Source: Coprinellus micaceus
Lineage: Eukaryota; Basidiomycota; Agaricomycetes; Agaricales; Psathyrellaceae
Assembly: GCA_951394405.1 (NCBI GenBank)
Contig: OX596344.1
Span: forward strand, 1,116,001-1,180,000
Direction of reading: 5' to 3'
DNA length: 64,000 nucleotides
Shown here piece by piece: positions 22,307-34,900 of this stretch. The position numbers and the translations under genes were made by a program. Within the stretch, counting starts at the first letter, position 1. Every line of letters begins with the position of its first letter. Under the pieces are notes generated by a model. It worked only from the letters and a program-made list of their open reading frames with translations, ran no database searches and was not told the origin of the DNA.

Positions 22307-24911
22307 TCAATATGGCATACGAGGAGGTGGGAAGTTGTTCATGAATATCTCTGCAGGAGGGACGAACGGCTGGACATCCTTTTCCTTGCGTTGGTTCCCT
22401 GGGGGTCCCGAAGTCAAACCCAACATCGACATCGACGAGGAATTTTGGTGATGACTGGGTCTGGAACTTGTGTTAGAAGCGATGTTCTGGATATCCCTCA
22501 AGGGATTGGAGTAATGCATTTGAGGGTGACGGGGTACACTGGCTGATGCTTGGTGAGTAGCCGAGGGGGTCATGGCCATGGGTGGAGCCGGTCCAGCTCC
22601 GTTCATGCCCGGGTACGTGGAGGCGTGCCAGGTCCGTGACACACTAAGTGGTGGTCGTTTGTGATTCGATTGGCCTGGCGGTTGAGGCTGAGGAGGTTGT
22701 GGGGATACGAATGGGGTTTGCGGGAGCTGAGGGCCATTGCTGCCGTAGAAGTGTTGCATAGGGCGGTTGGTATATGTTGGGGGAATGAAAGGACTCTGGG
22801 CGTTTTGGGTTGGATGGGAGTAGGCGTGAGTTTGAGGCGGAGGCCCGGAGCCTGGCTGGTTGGGGGGCGGAGGCCAAGCTTGAGGGGGCGGTGGGGGATT
22901 AGGTTTGGGAGGGCTGTGTTGAGGAGGTGTATACGCTGGCGCTGCCCACGATTTTATGTGCGCGAGGGATTGGCGCACGTTCGTTGTGTCGTCCTCCGAG
23001 TCGTCTGTGTCGCTGTCATCCTCCCCAGAGTCGAGGACATCTTCAAAGGGTACGATAGGGGGCGGTGGGAAGGGATCCCATTGGGGAGACGTCCGTTTCT
23101 CTTTCCGACTCTTCTTGCGCTCCTTCTCCTTCTCTCGCTTCCTCTTGTCTTGATCCTTGTCCTTGCTCCTGCTCTTCTTCATCTGCTCTGGTCTCCCCCA
23201 TTCCCCAGGTCGTGGCGGTGCGGTTGACGGGCCACTTACAAGCATGTGGCCTACCGTCTGTTCCAGCGTAAGAGCGTGCGCCATGTCACTCAGGCTTGCT
23301 AGACCGGTAGTCTTCTTATCCGAGAGATATCCACTTGTTTGGTCATATGGCGACCCATAGACCGGTGCACCCGTCCCTGGGTATGGAGGTGGGGGGGAGA
23401 GGTACGGCACCGAACTCGACGCTGAAGCTGGCGCCGATGTACTTTTCCCTTTCTTCTTCTCTGCCTTCGCCTTCTTCTTCGCCTTCCGCGCAGCAGCCGC
23501 AGCATCCTGGTCGTGGGGGACCACACCGAAATCGTACGGATCGTGGAACGCATCAGAGACAACATCTGCTGGGGGAGTCGTGGGGGAGGGATGGGCGCTT
23601 CGGCTTTGAGACCGGCGCCGCTTCTCGCTCATACTCTCCGGGTGCCACGGCCCAGAAGCTGACGGCCAGGAGGGCTTCCATCCTCCTTCCGTGGCATTTT
23701 CCCCTCCGAGAATCTCGCCTCCTCCTCCCATTGCGGCTAGCGGTGTGATCCCGTGGTGCATTGGCGTCGGGGCGATGTTCACGGACATGAATGCAGCCGC
23801 CATGGCACTCTGGGTGGGATGGGTCGGTTGTGCCCCCTCGTTTGTACTCCACTCGGTCAGCGTCTGCAACGCGTGCTCGATGCGTTGGTTGATGTTACGA
23901 AGACGCATGCGATCGTAGTGCTGGTATCCCATGGGCCAGCAGTTCGTGAAGAGCCAGTCGCGAAGGATGTCGGTGGTCCAGTTCGTGTTTGAGAGTTTCG
24001 TTCCGTTTCTAGAAGTAGAATTAGTATGCGAAAGGCTTATCTCGAGACATGCGATCCATTCGGTGGTCCACAGGGCTGCTCGCGAGCTCATCGTTCTATC
24101 TGGGCCCTGCGCTGGCGACAGATGGATGGAAGGACGTCGAACACAGAAAGAATCAACGTGACTCACCTCAGAAGCAGACAAATGTCAGCGGCATCTTGGG
24201 GAGAGTAACGAACGAGCTTCAAGGCGACGGCCCAGAACGGTGTCACACTGATCAAGGTCAGCATCCCGTTCGGCGAGCGGTATATCGTGTGCAGCTCCAT
24301 GTTGTTGGGTTGCACAGCGGCGGTGTAGATGGGGTCGAATGTTATCCCGCTGGGTCTGTGCAAAGTCAGCTTTTCGGAACCAGAAAACACAGGTATGTAT
24401 AGACTCACGCAGTAGCCATGGGCAACGCAATGTCCGCATCGCTATTCATCCAGTCTGCGCCCAATCCGAACTGTTGCGCGGTGGCAAGGATGCATCCCTT
24501 GAGCTTCTCAGCGGCGTTGGTGATGCCCAACTGAGCCATCTCTGTGACGAACGACCGATGAATGATATCGACGTCCCTGGTTTTGTTCCGGTGCGGCAGT
24601 TGGGGAAGGTAGTGCTGCTGCTCGAGCGACAAGGCGTACACGCCCGGGTGCAGGAGCATGCAAGCGCCCCCATGGACAACAAGCCGGAGGGGCCGATTGC
24701 TGAAGGCACTGGCGAGCAAATGGGAAAAGTGGTTGAGAACGGCGATGAGTCGTTCACGGGTGAGATCGACGTGGTTCTTGGGCTGCAGATTATACCCGTA
24801 ATACGGAGTGGCTATGCCCTGTTGATAGAGATGGGACTGTGGTGGGGGAGACGGACCCATCGACGACCACGGATTGCCTCCAGGCTGGGCCCCCAGTGCA
24901 GGCGTAGCCAT
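22307..24911 (-). CDS. Nucleotidyltransferase-fold protein with proline-rich, basic C-terminal tail
   Basis: Three exons with introns near 24407-24359 and 24166-24010. After a Gly/Pro/Gln-rich start (MATPALGAQPGG), residues from about 50 read ERLIAVLNHFSHLLASAF, LRLVVHGGACMLLHPG and KTRDVDIIHRSF. A glycine-glycine turn followed by DxD resembles the minimal nucleotidyltransferase fold (DUF6036/AbiEii-like), and a helical segment around SPQDAADICLLLR follows. The remaining 500 residues are low complexity: an alanine/lysine run (AAAAARKAKKKAKAEKKKG), a strongly basic coil (DKDQDKRKREKEKERKKSRK), an acidic run (DSGEDDSDTDDSEDD) and polyproline. The basic run suggests nuclear location. The activity is not proven, and a third acidic residue was not identified. 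Fungal homologues are mostly annotated hypothetical. Confidence 0.75.
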
Positions 24912-26890
24912 AGCTAACTCTAATGGTCGTGGTTAAGATTCAAGCTTCCCTGAAGCTTCGTCGTGATTTAATGGACCGATTGGAGTCAGTATGACGAGGT
25001 GTCGCCGCGTGTGCGAATGAATTCGTCGTGGTCTTGAAACGGTACTCGTTCGCTGGCTCTCGACCACACTGGATTGCGTGCGTTGAGAGGTGGAAACGGT
25101 ATGGATCGTCTGGAATGTGGCACTGCTCGCACTTTGGGCGAAGGGTCGTTAGGAGAGCGCCCAAACTTGGATGTCTCTGAGTACGCACCTCGACGCTGTA
25201 CCGTGCTGTTAGGCCTCGAGAGGATGGTCGTATCGTCCTGAACCTGCAGCCCACATAAGCAAAGGACAAAAGGACGGGAGCCAACACAGCCCCTTTCGAA
25301 ATGAGCTCACTGCTACGCCGGAGGCAATTCGCACTGATCAGCACGGCGATTCCGAGTCTGACTCAACAATGCGGGGTTTGCGAGACAGGGTTGCTGGACT
25401 TCGCCAGAAACGAGGCTTTCCTGAGCCAAATGGCTCGGAGAACCGGGCGCGGTATGGAGCAAGAGGGATGCGTTGCTTGCTGTTGCTTGTTGCCTCGATT
25501 GTCGTGAATGATCAAAGGCGGAACCAAATTGGATGGGTGCAATAACTTGAATAAGTGCCGTTTGACCTCCCTTCATCCGGAACCCAGCCCATAGCTTCGT
25601 ACTAGTTCTTTGGGAAGGGATATCGCTCTAGGGATATTAATGGGGGGTTGAGGTTAGGCTCCTCACTTCGATGAGACGGCCTTGGACATTTACGATCCAG
25701 ATATTTTTGCGACTCTCGATGCTTGGAGATCCCACACCATTGAGTACCAGTCAGGCCCGCCGCCATGACCAAACGATGAGCCGCTCAGAGACAGTGAGTT
25801 TCGGCCTAAAGGCCACTTCCGAAGGGGGGAAACGCACCCTTGCAAGCTCGTCCGGTTCAACGCGCGACTTCTTCACCACTCGGGATCTCCATTGAAACGG
25901 CGACCTTACTGCACGATTAGTGAGTGACCCGCTACATAGGCCATGCCAAAACTTTGGCATCCTACACTTCGCCTATGTGTCTGACCCTTTTAGAGTTCCA
26001 GGGTGTACAGTGGGGAGAATACCCCCTGGGTACAGCCTCAGTTTTCCACACCCACCCTCCTGCGGCTGGATACGACTGTTTTAGGCCCCAAAGACCAGAC
26101 TTTGAGGACTCCGCATTTTCCAAGCCTCGTAAACTTCAACAATCGCTCCCTGGACTGCTGCCCTCGATGCCTAGCAAGTGTCCAATGGTCGACAGTATCC
26201 CTCGCCCCAGTCTGCCTCTCATCTTGAGGCAAGATCGCAGGTACTGTCATTCACTGTTCCTGAACAAGATAGAGCTGGGGAACTTCCTTCAAGTCCGCTC
26301 TGGCTCTACCCAGAGGTCTGCAAGGCACACACGGTCATGGGATGACCAGATATAGCGGATGCTGGCTTGATCGTGTACACGGACTGTACGAATCCCTGTC
26401 AGGATATCAGATTGAGCTCGGTTGGAAATGCAGAAGTAAAAAAGCCAGTAAACGAAACATACACTGCAGGGAAATGTCGTGTTCTGGGCGCGGGAGGGGT
26501 GTAGTATGGTCCTGGTGGTTCCAGAACTAACCATGAAGCCGGCCACGACCAGTACATCATATCGAGTAGCTCAAACCAATTTTCTGAGGATAAAGTTCGC
26601 ATGTACGGGGGTAAAAGGCTTTAAATGACCTTCCAGGTCTTGAAGAGAAGTGTAAAAAGCATTGCGACACGTTATCTCTGCACGTGACGCGAATATTACC
26701 TTTTCGGGGGGGGGGGTGGTTACATAACCTCCTGTGCTCGCCCTTGAGAAGAACGCTCATGTCAACATTCTTGGGGACACGCTCATCCAGAAGTCCGGTA
26801 AGTGCACAATATGTTGTTGTCCGTGGGGAGTCTGATGTTACGAATACTTCGAGTTTCTATAACGGGTAGCGTCTGTGTCACAAGTGACTC
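24912..26890. other. Gene-poor spacer with a G11 tract
   Basis: Nearly 2 kb between the start of the nucleotidyltransferase-fold gene and the 3' end of DyP2. Open frames here (such as 25924-26355 plus) have no family motif. A run of 11 G lies at 26706-26716. I found no terminal repeats or transposase remnant by eye. Confidence 0.5.
26706..26716 (+). repeat. Poly-G tract (G11)
   Basis: Eleven consecutive G in the spacer downstream of DyP2. It is a mononucleotide repeat prone to length change or sequencing error, with no coding role seen. Confidence 0.7.
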
Positions 26891-28665
26891 TCACAAGGCA
26901 ATCGTCTCCTCCAAAGCATTCATGGAAGGGGAGAAGAAGTACTCCCCTCCACGGGAGACAACCCATTCCTCTGTCAGTGCGACCGTGTCGGCTGGTTTGT
27001 CGGGGTTGGTTCCGCTCATCAGGCCACGATTATCCCTGCCGTTCTGCCCAATGATAGGGTCCAAGCTATTGGGGAATTGTCAGTCTAGCTCACGCGCGGC
27101 CGCTCCGAGAACTCACCCTGGGAGCTGCGGAGTGTCCCTGGGGAAATTGTCTTCGTTGGCCCAGGCTGTGCGATGGAACGTCAGCAACCCGATGAACAGA
27201 CTCAGGGGCCAGACTCACTCCTCTGGACGAACCGGAAGCCATTCTCAAGGCTACTCTGGTAACAGACGAAGAGCAATCCTCGACCGTGCTCGGTTTTCTT
27301 GTTCTTCTTCTCTTCATCGGTGACCTCCTTCCCGAACTGTATACCTCGGCGCATGATCCTCCTGCGCTCGATGGGGATCCCGTGGTCTTCGAGGTCAGCG
27401 CGGGGCAACATCTTCCTGGCGTGGGCAGCGAAAGGGCAGAATTTCTGGAAGTCTTTCTCAGCGGCGAAGCGGTAATTGTTTCTCCTGCGCAACCAAACCA
27501 TCGTGAGGTTCAAGTTTCATTTGTCGTGGAAAATCACTTACATCGCTTCATTCTTGCCTAGGGCGGGGTCGTCAAAGAAAGGAGCCAAATCGAGGGGTGC
27601 ACCGCTCTTCCAGCGTCCCATGAGCCTGGCTCCAAAGAGGTCCGCTCCTTGTTGGTCGCTCAAACCAGGCAACTTGAGGCGATTGGCCCAGACAAACTCG
27701 TCGAACTCGGGAACCCTCTGGTAGAGGAGCCGGAAGGCCATGAAACTTCCGTCAGTCATCCATGGGTCCCTTTTATCCTTGTTGGGATCGCCGTCGTGCC
27801 CAACGATGATAACGCCTGCACGAACGGGCGCAGGTCCAGGAGGGGGGTCTACGTCAAAACCGATGACTGCGGGGTTGGAGATGCCATCGAGGAATCCAAA
27901 GCTGGAAACAAAGTCTTCGTCAGCGCTTGGCCACACGGGGCGTCTCGAAGCACCTACTGCTCCTCGCCGTTATGTTCTTTTGGTCGAGTATTGCCACAAA
28001 TGCTGGTGACCTTCCGGATAGTAGCGTCGGTTGTACCAACTTCGAAGTATTGCTCGATTAACAGCACTTGCTCGCGGATCCTGTTAGGGCAGTTACTTGC
28101 GATGTTCATGACACCGTGAATATCCTGTTTGAACCCCTCATCCCAGTCAGGGTCAAACTCGCCTCTCTCGGACTTCGTTCCTCTGTCTCCGAGGCTCTCT
28201 GCGTCTGCGCGCTGTCCAGCAAGGAAAGCAGTATCTATCAGTTTAGCGTCGTCGATGCCCAACTGATAGCCAGGCATTTCAGCGTCGACTCAAAGGAGAC
28301 CCTAGTACATGTTGCTCACCTTCTTAAAGCCGAAGTGGGAGAACGCGATGTTCACCCCAATGAAAGGACACAGGGGTCCATCTGGATGCTCCTTCTTGTG
28401 CTCGCAGATTTCTTCGCGGTTCTCCAGAACCTGGGCGACGTTCTTGATGTCAGGAATGAGTTTCCGAAGGTCCTGTCGGAATTTCGTAGCGTCAAGGATC
28501 TCGAAGAAGTAGAACGTCTCTTCCTTCTTCGGAAAACCAGACCTGGATGCCAATGGCTCCGTCAGTGCACACAAGAGGGGCTTCAGCGAGGTTGGTCACT
28601 TACAGAATGTCTCCCTGAATATTCTTCAGGTCGAGATCGCCGGGGGCTGACGTAAGTGTAGACAT
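26891..28665 (-). CDS. dyp2: Dye-decolorizing peroxidase 2 (DyP)
   Basis: Paralogue of DyP1 in opposite orientation. Seven exons (28665-28604, 28542-28320, 28262-27958, 27901-27542, 27484-27219, 27165-27117, 27065-26891) sum to 1440 nt, or 479 residues. Exons 4 and 5 have exactly the DyP1 lengths (360 and 266 nt). The distal motif is HFGFLDGISNPAVIG, the proximal His is in CPFAAHARKMLPRAD and the conserved Arg in RIMRRGIQFG, so all catalytic residues are kept. The start MSTLTSAPGDLDLKNIQGDIL has no signal peptide. The C-terminus is PSMNALEETIAL, two residues shorter than DyP1. Differences from DyP1 are spread along the protein, so the duplication is not recent. It probably oxidises similar bulky phenolic substrates. 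Confidence 0.95.
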
Positions 28666-30380
28666 GGTTCCTCGGAAAACGGTATGCAATGTGGGTGGGT
28701 TGGATGGACTGGAGGACACTGGGAGCTTCGACGGTGAGTTTTATAGCCCTCCAACACACCCCTAAGTCCGGAACCTCAATATCGCCTTTCACTCTTTCAG
28801 GATGTCCTTGTCTTGTCCTTGTCGTTATCCCGCACCTTGGACTGGGCGCATGACCAAACCTTCCCTGAGATTTCTGGCCATGCACCCAGCGTGGCGCTCG
28901 CTACTGGCACGATATTGCAAACCTGCTGTCTGTCTGGACAAGGCAGATGGCCTCGTTCCCGTCGAAGAAAGAGGCGATGTTGATAGGTTGGGGCTTCTGT
29001 ATCCCAGGCCGGGCCATTCGTAAAAGTAGCAACGGTAATTGCACTCTATGGACGGGGAGCTATATTCTCTCTTCCTGGAGCCCACTTAGGTGGCCAACTT
29101 GTATGCTCACTTTCCGTGCACGACAGCTTCCAGATTCTCCCCAAAGGTCGGTTCCATTCCCTCTGTCGATGATAAGCGGTGTCGCTTCATCTCACGCATC
29201 ATGAAGTTGTGGCAGAACCGAGCGCCCGTCAGAAACCAGGAACAGTTGGCTGTTGTCGAGCGGCACACAAACTCGCCGAGGGTGTCTGTCCAATTGGAGG
29301 ACGAGCATTCGTAACGTGAATCGGTCCGCTCGTCCAGAGGCGTGTCCTACCAGGACGGTCCCGGGGTTCGTACGGTGCGTTTCCTCCAAGTTTCCTTTTG
29401 GAGAGTGCCTAGCTGACGGTCGCGTACGGTCACCTGCCCGGCGCATCCAAGCTAAGTTATTTGGGCTTGGAGGTGTGTGATTGCTGATGTGGACATCTCG
29501 TGGTTCAAGTTGAACCAGAGTTGAACGTCGAATACTATTGAATGTTGAGGCCAAGGGGTTGTCACCAGCCTCCTCCTCCTCAGTTCAATGACGAAGTAGT
29601 GAGCACAGACACGAGTACAACAACCTCCGGTTTGGCTATAGGGGAACTGACGTTTACGTTTGAAGTAGGGTTCGTACAGCACAGCAGTACGTACTGAGCC
29701 TCCGTCGATGCGCTTCCTGCTGTGAGGAACATCTTAGACCGAGCATTATTTATAATTACCTCTCCAAGCCCTTCTAGAAAGCTCTAGTTGCTAGCTGGTG
29801 GACTGCCTTGAACCCACAGGTAAGTTGTGCGGACATGGTATGTAGAGGTTGTCAGTCATTAATCCCTTTCTGATAGGCGGGATATTCGTCGAGGTTCGTG
29901 ATTCCACTGGATTCATTCCGCCTTTGTAGCCCAGGGTCGATATAAGGGCTGACTGGTAACCCTCCTGGCCAACGGCGGCCCAGCGTCGCTCGATGTTCCC
30001 TGGGCACACCCCACTTTCGGAGGTTGCACAACGAGACAGCATCAGCCCACCTACCAGGGGACATCTGTATGAATCACAGCAAATGCCAGCCCTGCTGGCG
30101 CTGCTTCCCTTCTTCTTTCGAATGACAAATAACCCTCAAAGGTTGATGCCCGTGCGAGGGATTCTCCCGAGGACCCCGCCCTCTACTAAGAAAGCTGGTT
30201 ATCGACCTTCTTTGGCTAGACGTCCTCTCAACAACACTTCGACCATGCGTTGTTCGCCCACTTCTCGCCCTTTAAATGGGATGGGGCGATTCGAATTCTC
30301 CGCTTCCCTTCGCTCCACCTCTTTCATTCATAACAACCACGCCTACCTCGTCCCGACTCCCCACTGAGGCATAGCGAGCC
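28666..30380. promoter_or_regulatory. Intergenic between divergent DyP2 and lectin genes
   Basis: 1.7 kb holding the promoters of DyP2 (minus) and the second ricin-B lectin (plus). TATA (rev TATAAA) at 28740-28745 belongs to DyP2. A TTTAAA near 30271 is a weak candidate for the lectin. No convincing gene is present. A minus-strand frame at 29791-30042 reads like protein in part but has no start context or family. Confidence 0.5.
28740..28745 (-). promoter_or_regulatory. TATA box of DyP2
   Basis: On the minus strand this reads TATAAA (GGCTATAAAACTC), about 75-80 bp upstream of the DyP2 ATG, nearly the same spacing as in DyP1. Confidence 0.55.
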
Positions 30381-31036
30381 ATGGCTGAGAAGATTCAAAC
30401 CGGCCTATCCTTCATCATCCGCAACATCCGTTCGGGTACGGTCATCGACATTTCTGGGGCCGACAATCGTTCTAGTACGTCGGTAGATTTCTCCTCGGTC
30501 TCGTGTCGACTGACCATTGGTACCTCCATAGTCGTTGGCTACCCTCAAACCAACGGCCCAAACCAAAGGGTGCGTTATAATCTGTCGTGCCTCCATGTAA
30601 AGCACGACTCACCGTACGCTCTCTAGTGGACCGCCAACTGGACGGGTGGAGGTTGGACGCTCCGTTCTGGGTCCGGAAACCTCTACCTTGCCCTCGCGGC
30701 CGTCCCCGGTGATGGTGTGCATATAGTAGCCTCGCCCTCTCCCTTCGAATGGCACGTCTGGCATGACGAGGTCTTCCCAGGAACCTACAGGTACGTCTAA
30801 AGCTTCTGGTATATCCAGCCACTCATCGACCTTCCGCGAACACAAACCAGATTTTTTGCACCGCGTACCGTGTACAACCTCGACTTGTGGAACTATGGTG
30901 ACCAGAAGCCCGGAACCGCCGTGACCCTGTGGCACAAGTGGAATGGCGCTCACCAGCTCTGGGACTTTGTACAAGGTGAGTGAGAACGATGGTATCACTT
31001 CTATCGAACCTTCAGTTGATCGATTCCACAGTCTAA
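30381..31036 (+). CDS. Ricin-B type beta-trefoil lectin
   Basis: A single beta-trefoil carbohydrate-binding protein. Five exons (30381-30474, 30532-30569, 30627-30790, 30851-30975, 31032-31036) give 141 residues with consistent phases. It starts MAEKIQTGLSFIIRNIRSG, then shows NGPNQRWTANWTGGGWTLRS, FEWHVWHDEVFPGTYR, VYNLDLWNYGDQKPGTAVTL and HQLWDFVQV. NQRW and HQLW are QxW-type repeat signatures. There is no signal peptide, as in many fungal cytoplasmic lectins that act in fruiting or defence. The last exon is only TC TAA, splitting the final valine codon exactly as in the partial lectin at 46-253. No enzymatic toxin domain is attached. Confidence 0.88.
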
Positions 31037-31918
31037 ACAAGGTCACATTGACGTGTCAGTGTGCGATTCCGTGCACGATCCTCCCTTCGTATGCGCACGG
31101 CTTATTTTCGTCGGGCGCGGGAGCTTACGGCGAAGTTGTTCAGTACAACTCCCTAGACGATTAGATGATTTAGCTTGTTGCTACAATATTACGCTCTTGT
31201 TTCAGACCTTGAGCTCAGAATTGGACTGTAGGGCGCTCCCAGAGAGTCCCCAGAGGAAAATTGCCGCGGTGGCTGGAGTGGGCGGTAAGCGCCCATCAAA
31301 AACAGGTACTGTACCACGCAATAGGGCGACGCGGGAGCTGCCTAGTTACAATGATACACCCATCTACGCCAAAAATGGCTAAGGCACAGCTGAACAGCAG
31401 TCCTCAATGGGGTCTACAAACGTATAAATAAAAACACTCCGCAAAGGCGCCACAGCTGGGTGCGTCAAAAACCCCTGTGGGGAAAAGCCACCAGTTGGCG
31501 GTTCGAACCTAATCGTACACTTTTCTCGCAACCATTCAAAATAGCCTTCTCCCGGCTGTCACCTAGGCTCTTCGTCCAGGCCTGAGGGTGCGATAGGTCC
31601 TTTAACACACGTAGGGGTGTTCATATCCATGATAAGTGCGTTTCAAGCAGATGGTATTGTAACCGGTAGACAGGGAATACAGGTAAAACAAAACAAACAG
31701 AAGAAGCTTAGATGTCGTAGTTCTATGCGTCGTATAGATAAGGGAATGAGGCCCAAGGGCCCATGGAAACAATTGTGGTATATGGTGTAACTGTCATAAG
31801 TGTATTCGTGAAATGAGGTAGATCGCCTTGGTCCAATAGTGAACAATCTCGGTGAAATCCCGACGCCTTTTAAACCAGGAATATGGAATGGGTACCCTAC
31901 AGGAGCAAAACGAGGGCT
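31037..31918. other. Convergent intergenic spacer
   Basis: Spacer between the 3' ends of the lectin (plus) and the DENN gene (minus). A tRNA B-box-like GGTTCGAACCT occurs near 31500, but no cloverleaf or A box fits around it. I see nothing else. Confidence 0.5.
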
Positions 31919-34900
31919 TTACAGCCCCAACCCGAGCACCACCCCGACCAAATCTCGCCAACCACGTTTCACGCTGAGGTTTACGTGTATCTCCTCAATA
32001 ACCTGCACTCCTCCTCCTCCTCCCTCAGCATCAGCTTCTCCATCTTCTGTTACGCGCTCAGGCTGCTTTCCAAGCTCGTCAGTCTCCCTGTCTGGAAGCG
32101 AGGAATCGGTGATTGGCGGGCTCGGTATTACGACCACCTGGGCGCGCGATGCGTATTCCCCAACAAGACCCTCCAAATACTTGATGTCGGACGCGCTCAG
32201 GGGGTTCAGGTCCAGTGCTAATACGTCGCGGGGAGTCAAGACCAAGGACATGTCCTTGACGCGTTTCGACGGCGTCTTGTGGTCTGCCTTGGGGGATGGA
32301 GGAGGTGGAGTAGAACGCCTTGCTACGCTACCCCCGCCAGACGAGCCGGCCGTCACCGACAATTCAATGGCAGATGTTCTCGCCTCTCCTGGGGCCGCTG
32401 CCTCGTACGAGCCCCGAGCCTCCCGATGATCGTCGTGGTTCTCATATTGTCCTTCCACAGCCCCGCTAGCCCCGGCCAGCACCCTTCCCCTCAACATCCC
32501 TACAGCCCAGCTTGCATAACCGTCCAGCACGTCGAGTACCATCTCCGTCTTGCTTACCGCTTCGGCGAGGGTAGCGTTGAGTGGGAAGGCCGCAGTATTT
32601 AGCAACATATCCAGGCCTTCCCGAGTATCAGGCGTCGGCGGGGCCACGATTGTGAAGTCGTCATGGTCGCGGTCGCGGTCGCTCTCGTTCCTAGTGGTGG
32701 AAGATGGGCCAGATAGAGTGGGCCCCCGTTGATCCAGCTCACTGCTATCTTCCACCAACACCCCAAGTCCCCTTCTCCCAGCTTCCCCTACGATCGAAGC
32801 GCTCACACTCCTCTTATGACTACGTGCGACACCACGTCCCACCGATGCAGGCATCGTGATGGACCGATACTCCATCTTCCCGGCGGAAATGCCACTACCC
32901 GCGTAGAGAGGTGTCGACACGGTCCTCTTGAGATTCGATCCAGGGGAAGGCCCGCTCTCACCCCCGCTGGAGGTGAAATATCCATCGCCTTCCCCTACTG
33001 CACCCAGACCAAGGTTCCGCGTCCGTAGGGTGCCCATCCATGCGCCAGCGCAGACGAGGCACACGTCCTCGTACAGCCGCCAGGCATCTGCAAGCCAAGC
33101 TCCTGCACCTGTTCCTGGGCTGGAGCCTTTCGCTCCGACACTTCCACCAGGGGTTGGCGTAGGTTCCTCCCCAGTTCCATGGGTACTTGAGGCGTCAACG
33201 TTGGCGATAGTTACATGCTGGGTGACCTTTCCGCCGCAGAGCTTGCATTCATGTGTGGAAGTGGTTCCAGCAATTGTCGGTAAGGTAGGGGCGCCCGTTG
33301 AACCGTGACCCGTAGTGTTCCTCTCATTGGCCGTCTCGTCACCGTTGCTGTAAGGTGTGCCCGAAGTCGAGGGCACCCTCAATACCTTGTCCAACTCTCC
33401 CCACAATCTCACGTCGCTCCACGCCCAACGCGTTTGTTGTCGTTTGTATTGCGCTGACTTTTTGTGGTTCTTCTTTGGTGAAGACTTGTTCTTTGGCTTC
33501 CCCGGGTTACCCTTGGAGTGGACGTGCGGAGGAAGGGGAAGGGGATGCTTGGGGACGGAGACGTACATCGTCGGTCGTGGCCGGGTCCCGTTGGCGGAGG
33601 GTGCCCCGGATATGGGGGCTATCATCCAGGAAGGTGCTGCGTTAGTTGGGGCGGCGGGGTCTGCTGGACTGGGATGCTTTGATGTGGTGAATGCCACAGT
33701 GGAGCTTGAGGACACCCCGACAGACGTCAAGTCTATCAGTAGGTCATAATATGAGGGTTTTTCGAGGAACAAGGCGTCGGTTGTGCATGCTACCCAGCCT
33801 CGTCCCACTCCGTCCTCGTCGCTGTCTTCAATTTCCCCATCGTCGCCCAATTTAGATCCTAATAGATCATGCAGAGTAACCATGCCCAATACACGAGTCG
33901 CTTCGCTGGAAGAGTGCCGTGATGGAATGACCGTTACTTTGCCCTCCTCGGCGCCATCCGTGTAGCCCTCCTGCACCTCCTGCTGGACGCTGCGAACCAT
34001 GTCGGCGGCTGCGTAACACATAATGCAAGCAAACTCCACGGGCGGTTTCGTGTATATCAGAATCCGTTTCCGTGTGAGCAAGTAGCGGTATAGCGTAAGA
34101 GACGCTGGGCCGAGTAGCGAAAGCACTGATGGCAGCGCGAGCGTCGGGGTGATATGTGTCAGCGTCGGGTTGGGCGGGTGTGAAGGGCAGGCCGAGGAGC
34201 GCAGCCAGAACCGCACTTCGTCGTGCAGCTCGTCCTTCCAGTTTGTCCAAGGTTCTTGCGGGACTGAAATCCCCCGGTCTCTCCGTTGCTCGAAGAACTC
34301 CCGTGCTGGCGCAAACCATTCCTCCCCCTCCGAGACCGGAATATCCACGAGAGCGCTCGGCTCGCTCCCTGGACGACTGTAGCACCGTTCTGCAACGTCT
34401 TTCAGTGTTGTCAGGTGCCGCCACGGCGTGGCTCGGGTGACTCGATCGCTTGGCCCCGCGACCAGGATACCGAGCGAGCCGAGGAGAAAGCCGCGGTAGA
34501 GAGGATGGGAAGTTCGCCGTCGCCTGAAGAGTGCTACAGCGTGGTAGGTCTGAGGACCCGAAGCGTCCTTGGGCTTCGCGGCGGTCGTAAAGTATCTGAA
34601 ACAAGTTCAACAACCCTTCCCCCCGCCCACCATTCTCCTGACAACGCACATTACATCTTCGTCTAATTGGTGGAGGCCACTGGGAAGCGCACTGAACTCC
34701 AGACCGAGGCTGTCTATGTCGAGGTCTGTTCATCAGACCCCAGAGGACGAAATGATCAGCAAATATACATCTGACAAGGGCAGGTAAGGCCAGATAAAGT
34801 CCCCAGCGGAACTGCCTTCACCAGACCTGTGCAGACCTGAGCAGATCAGAACTGATCAGATCGTCCTCTGCGGTGCGATGTTGACACGGCGTCATTTTGT

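Noticed and set aside
31490..31515. tRNA-like B box GGTTCGAACCT
   Set aside because: No A box at the right distance and no cloverleaf can be drawn on either strand.
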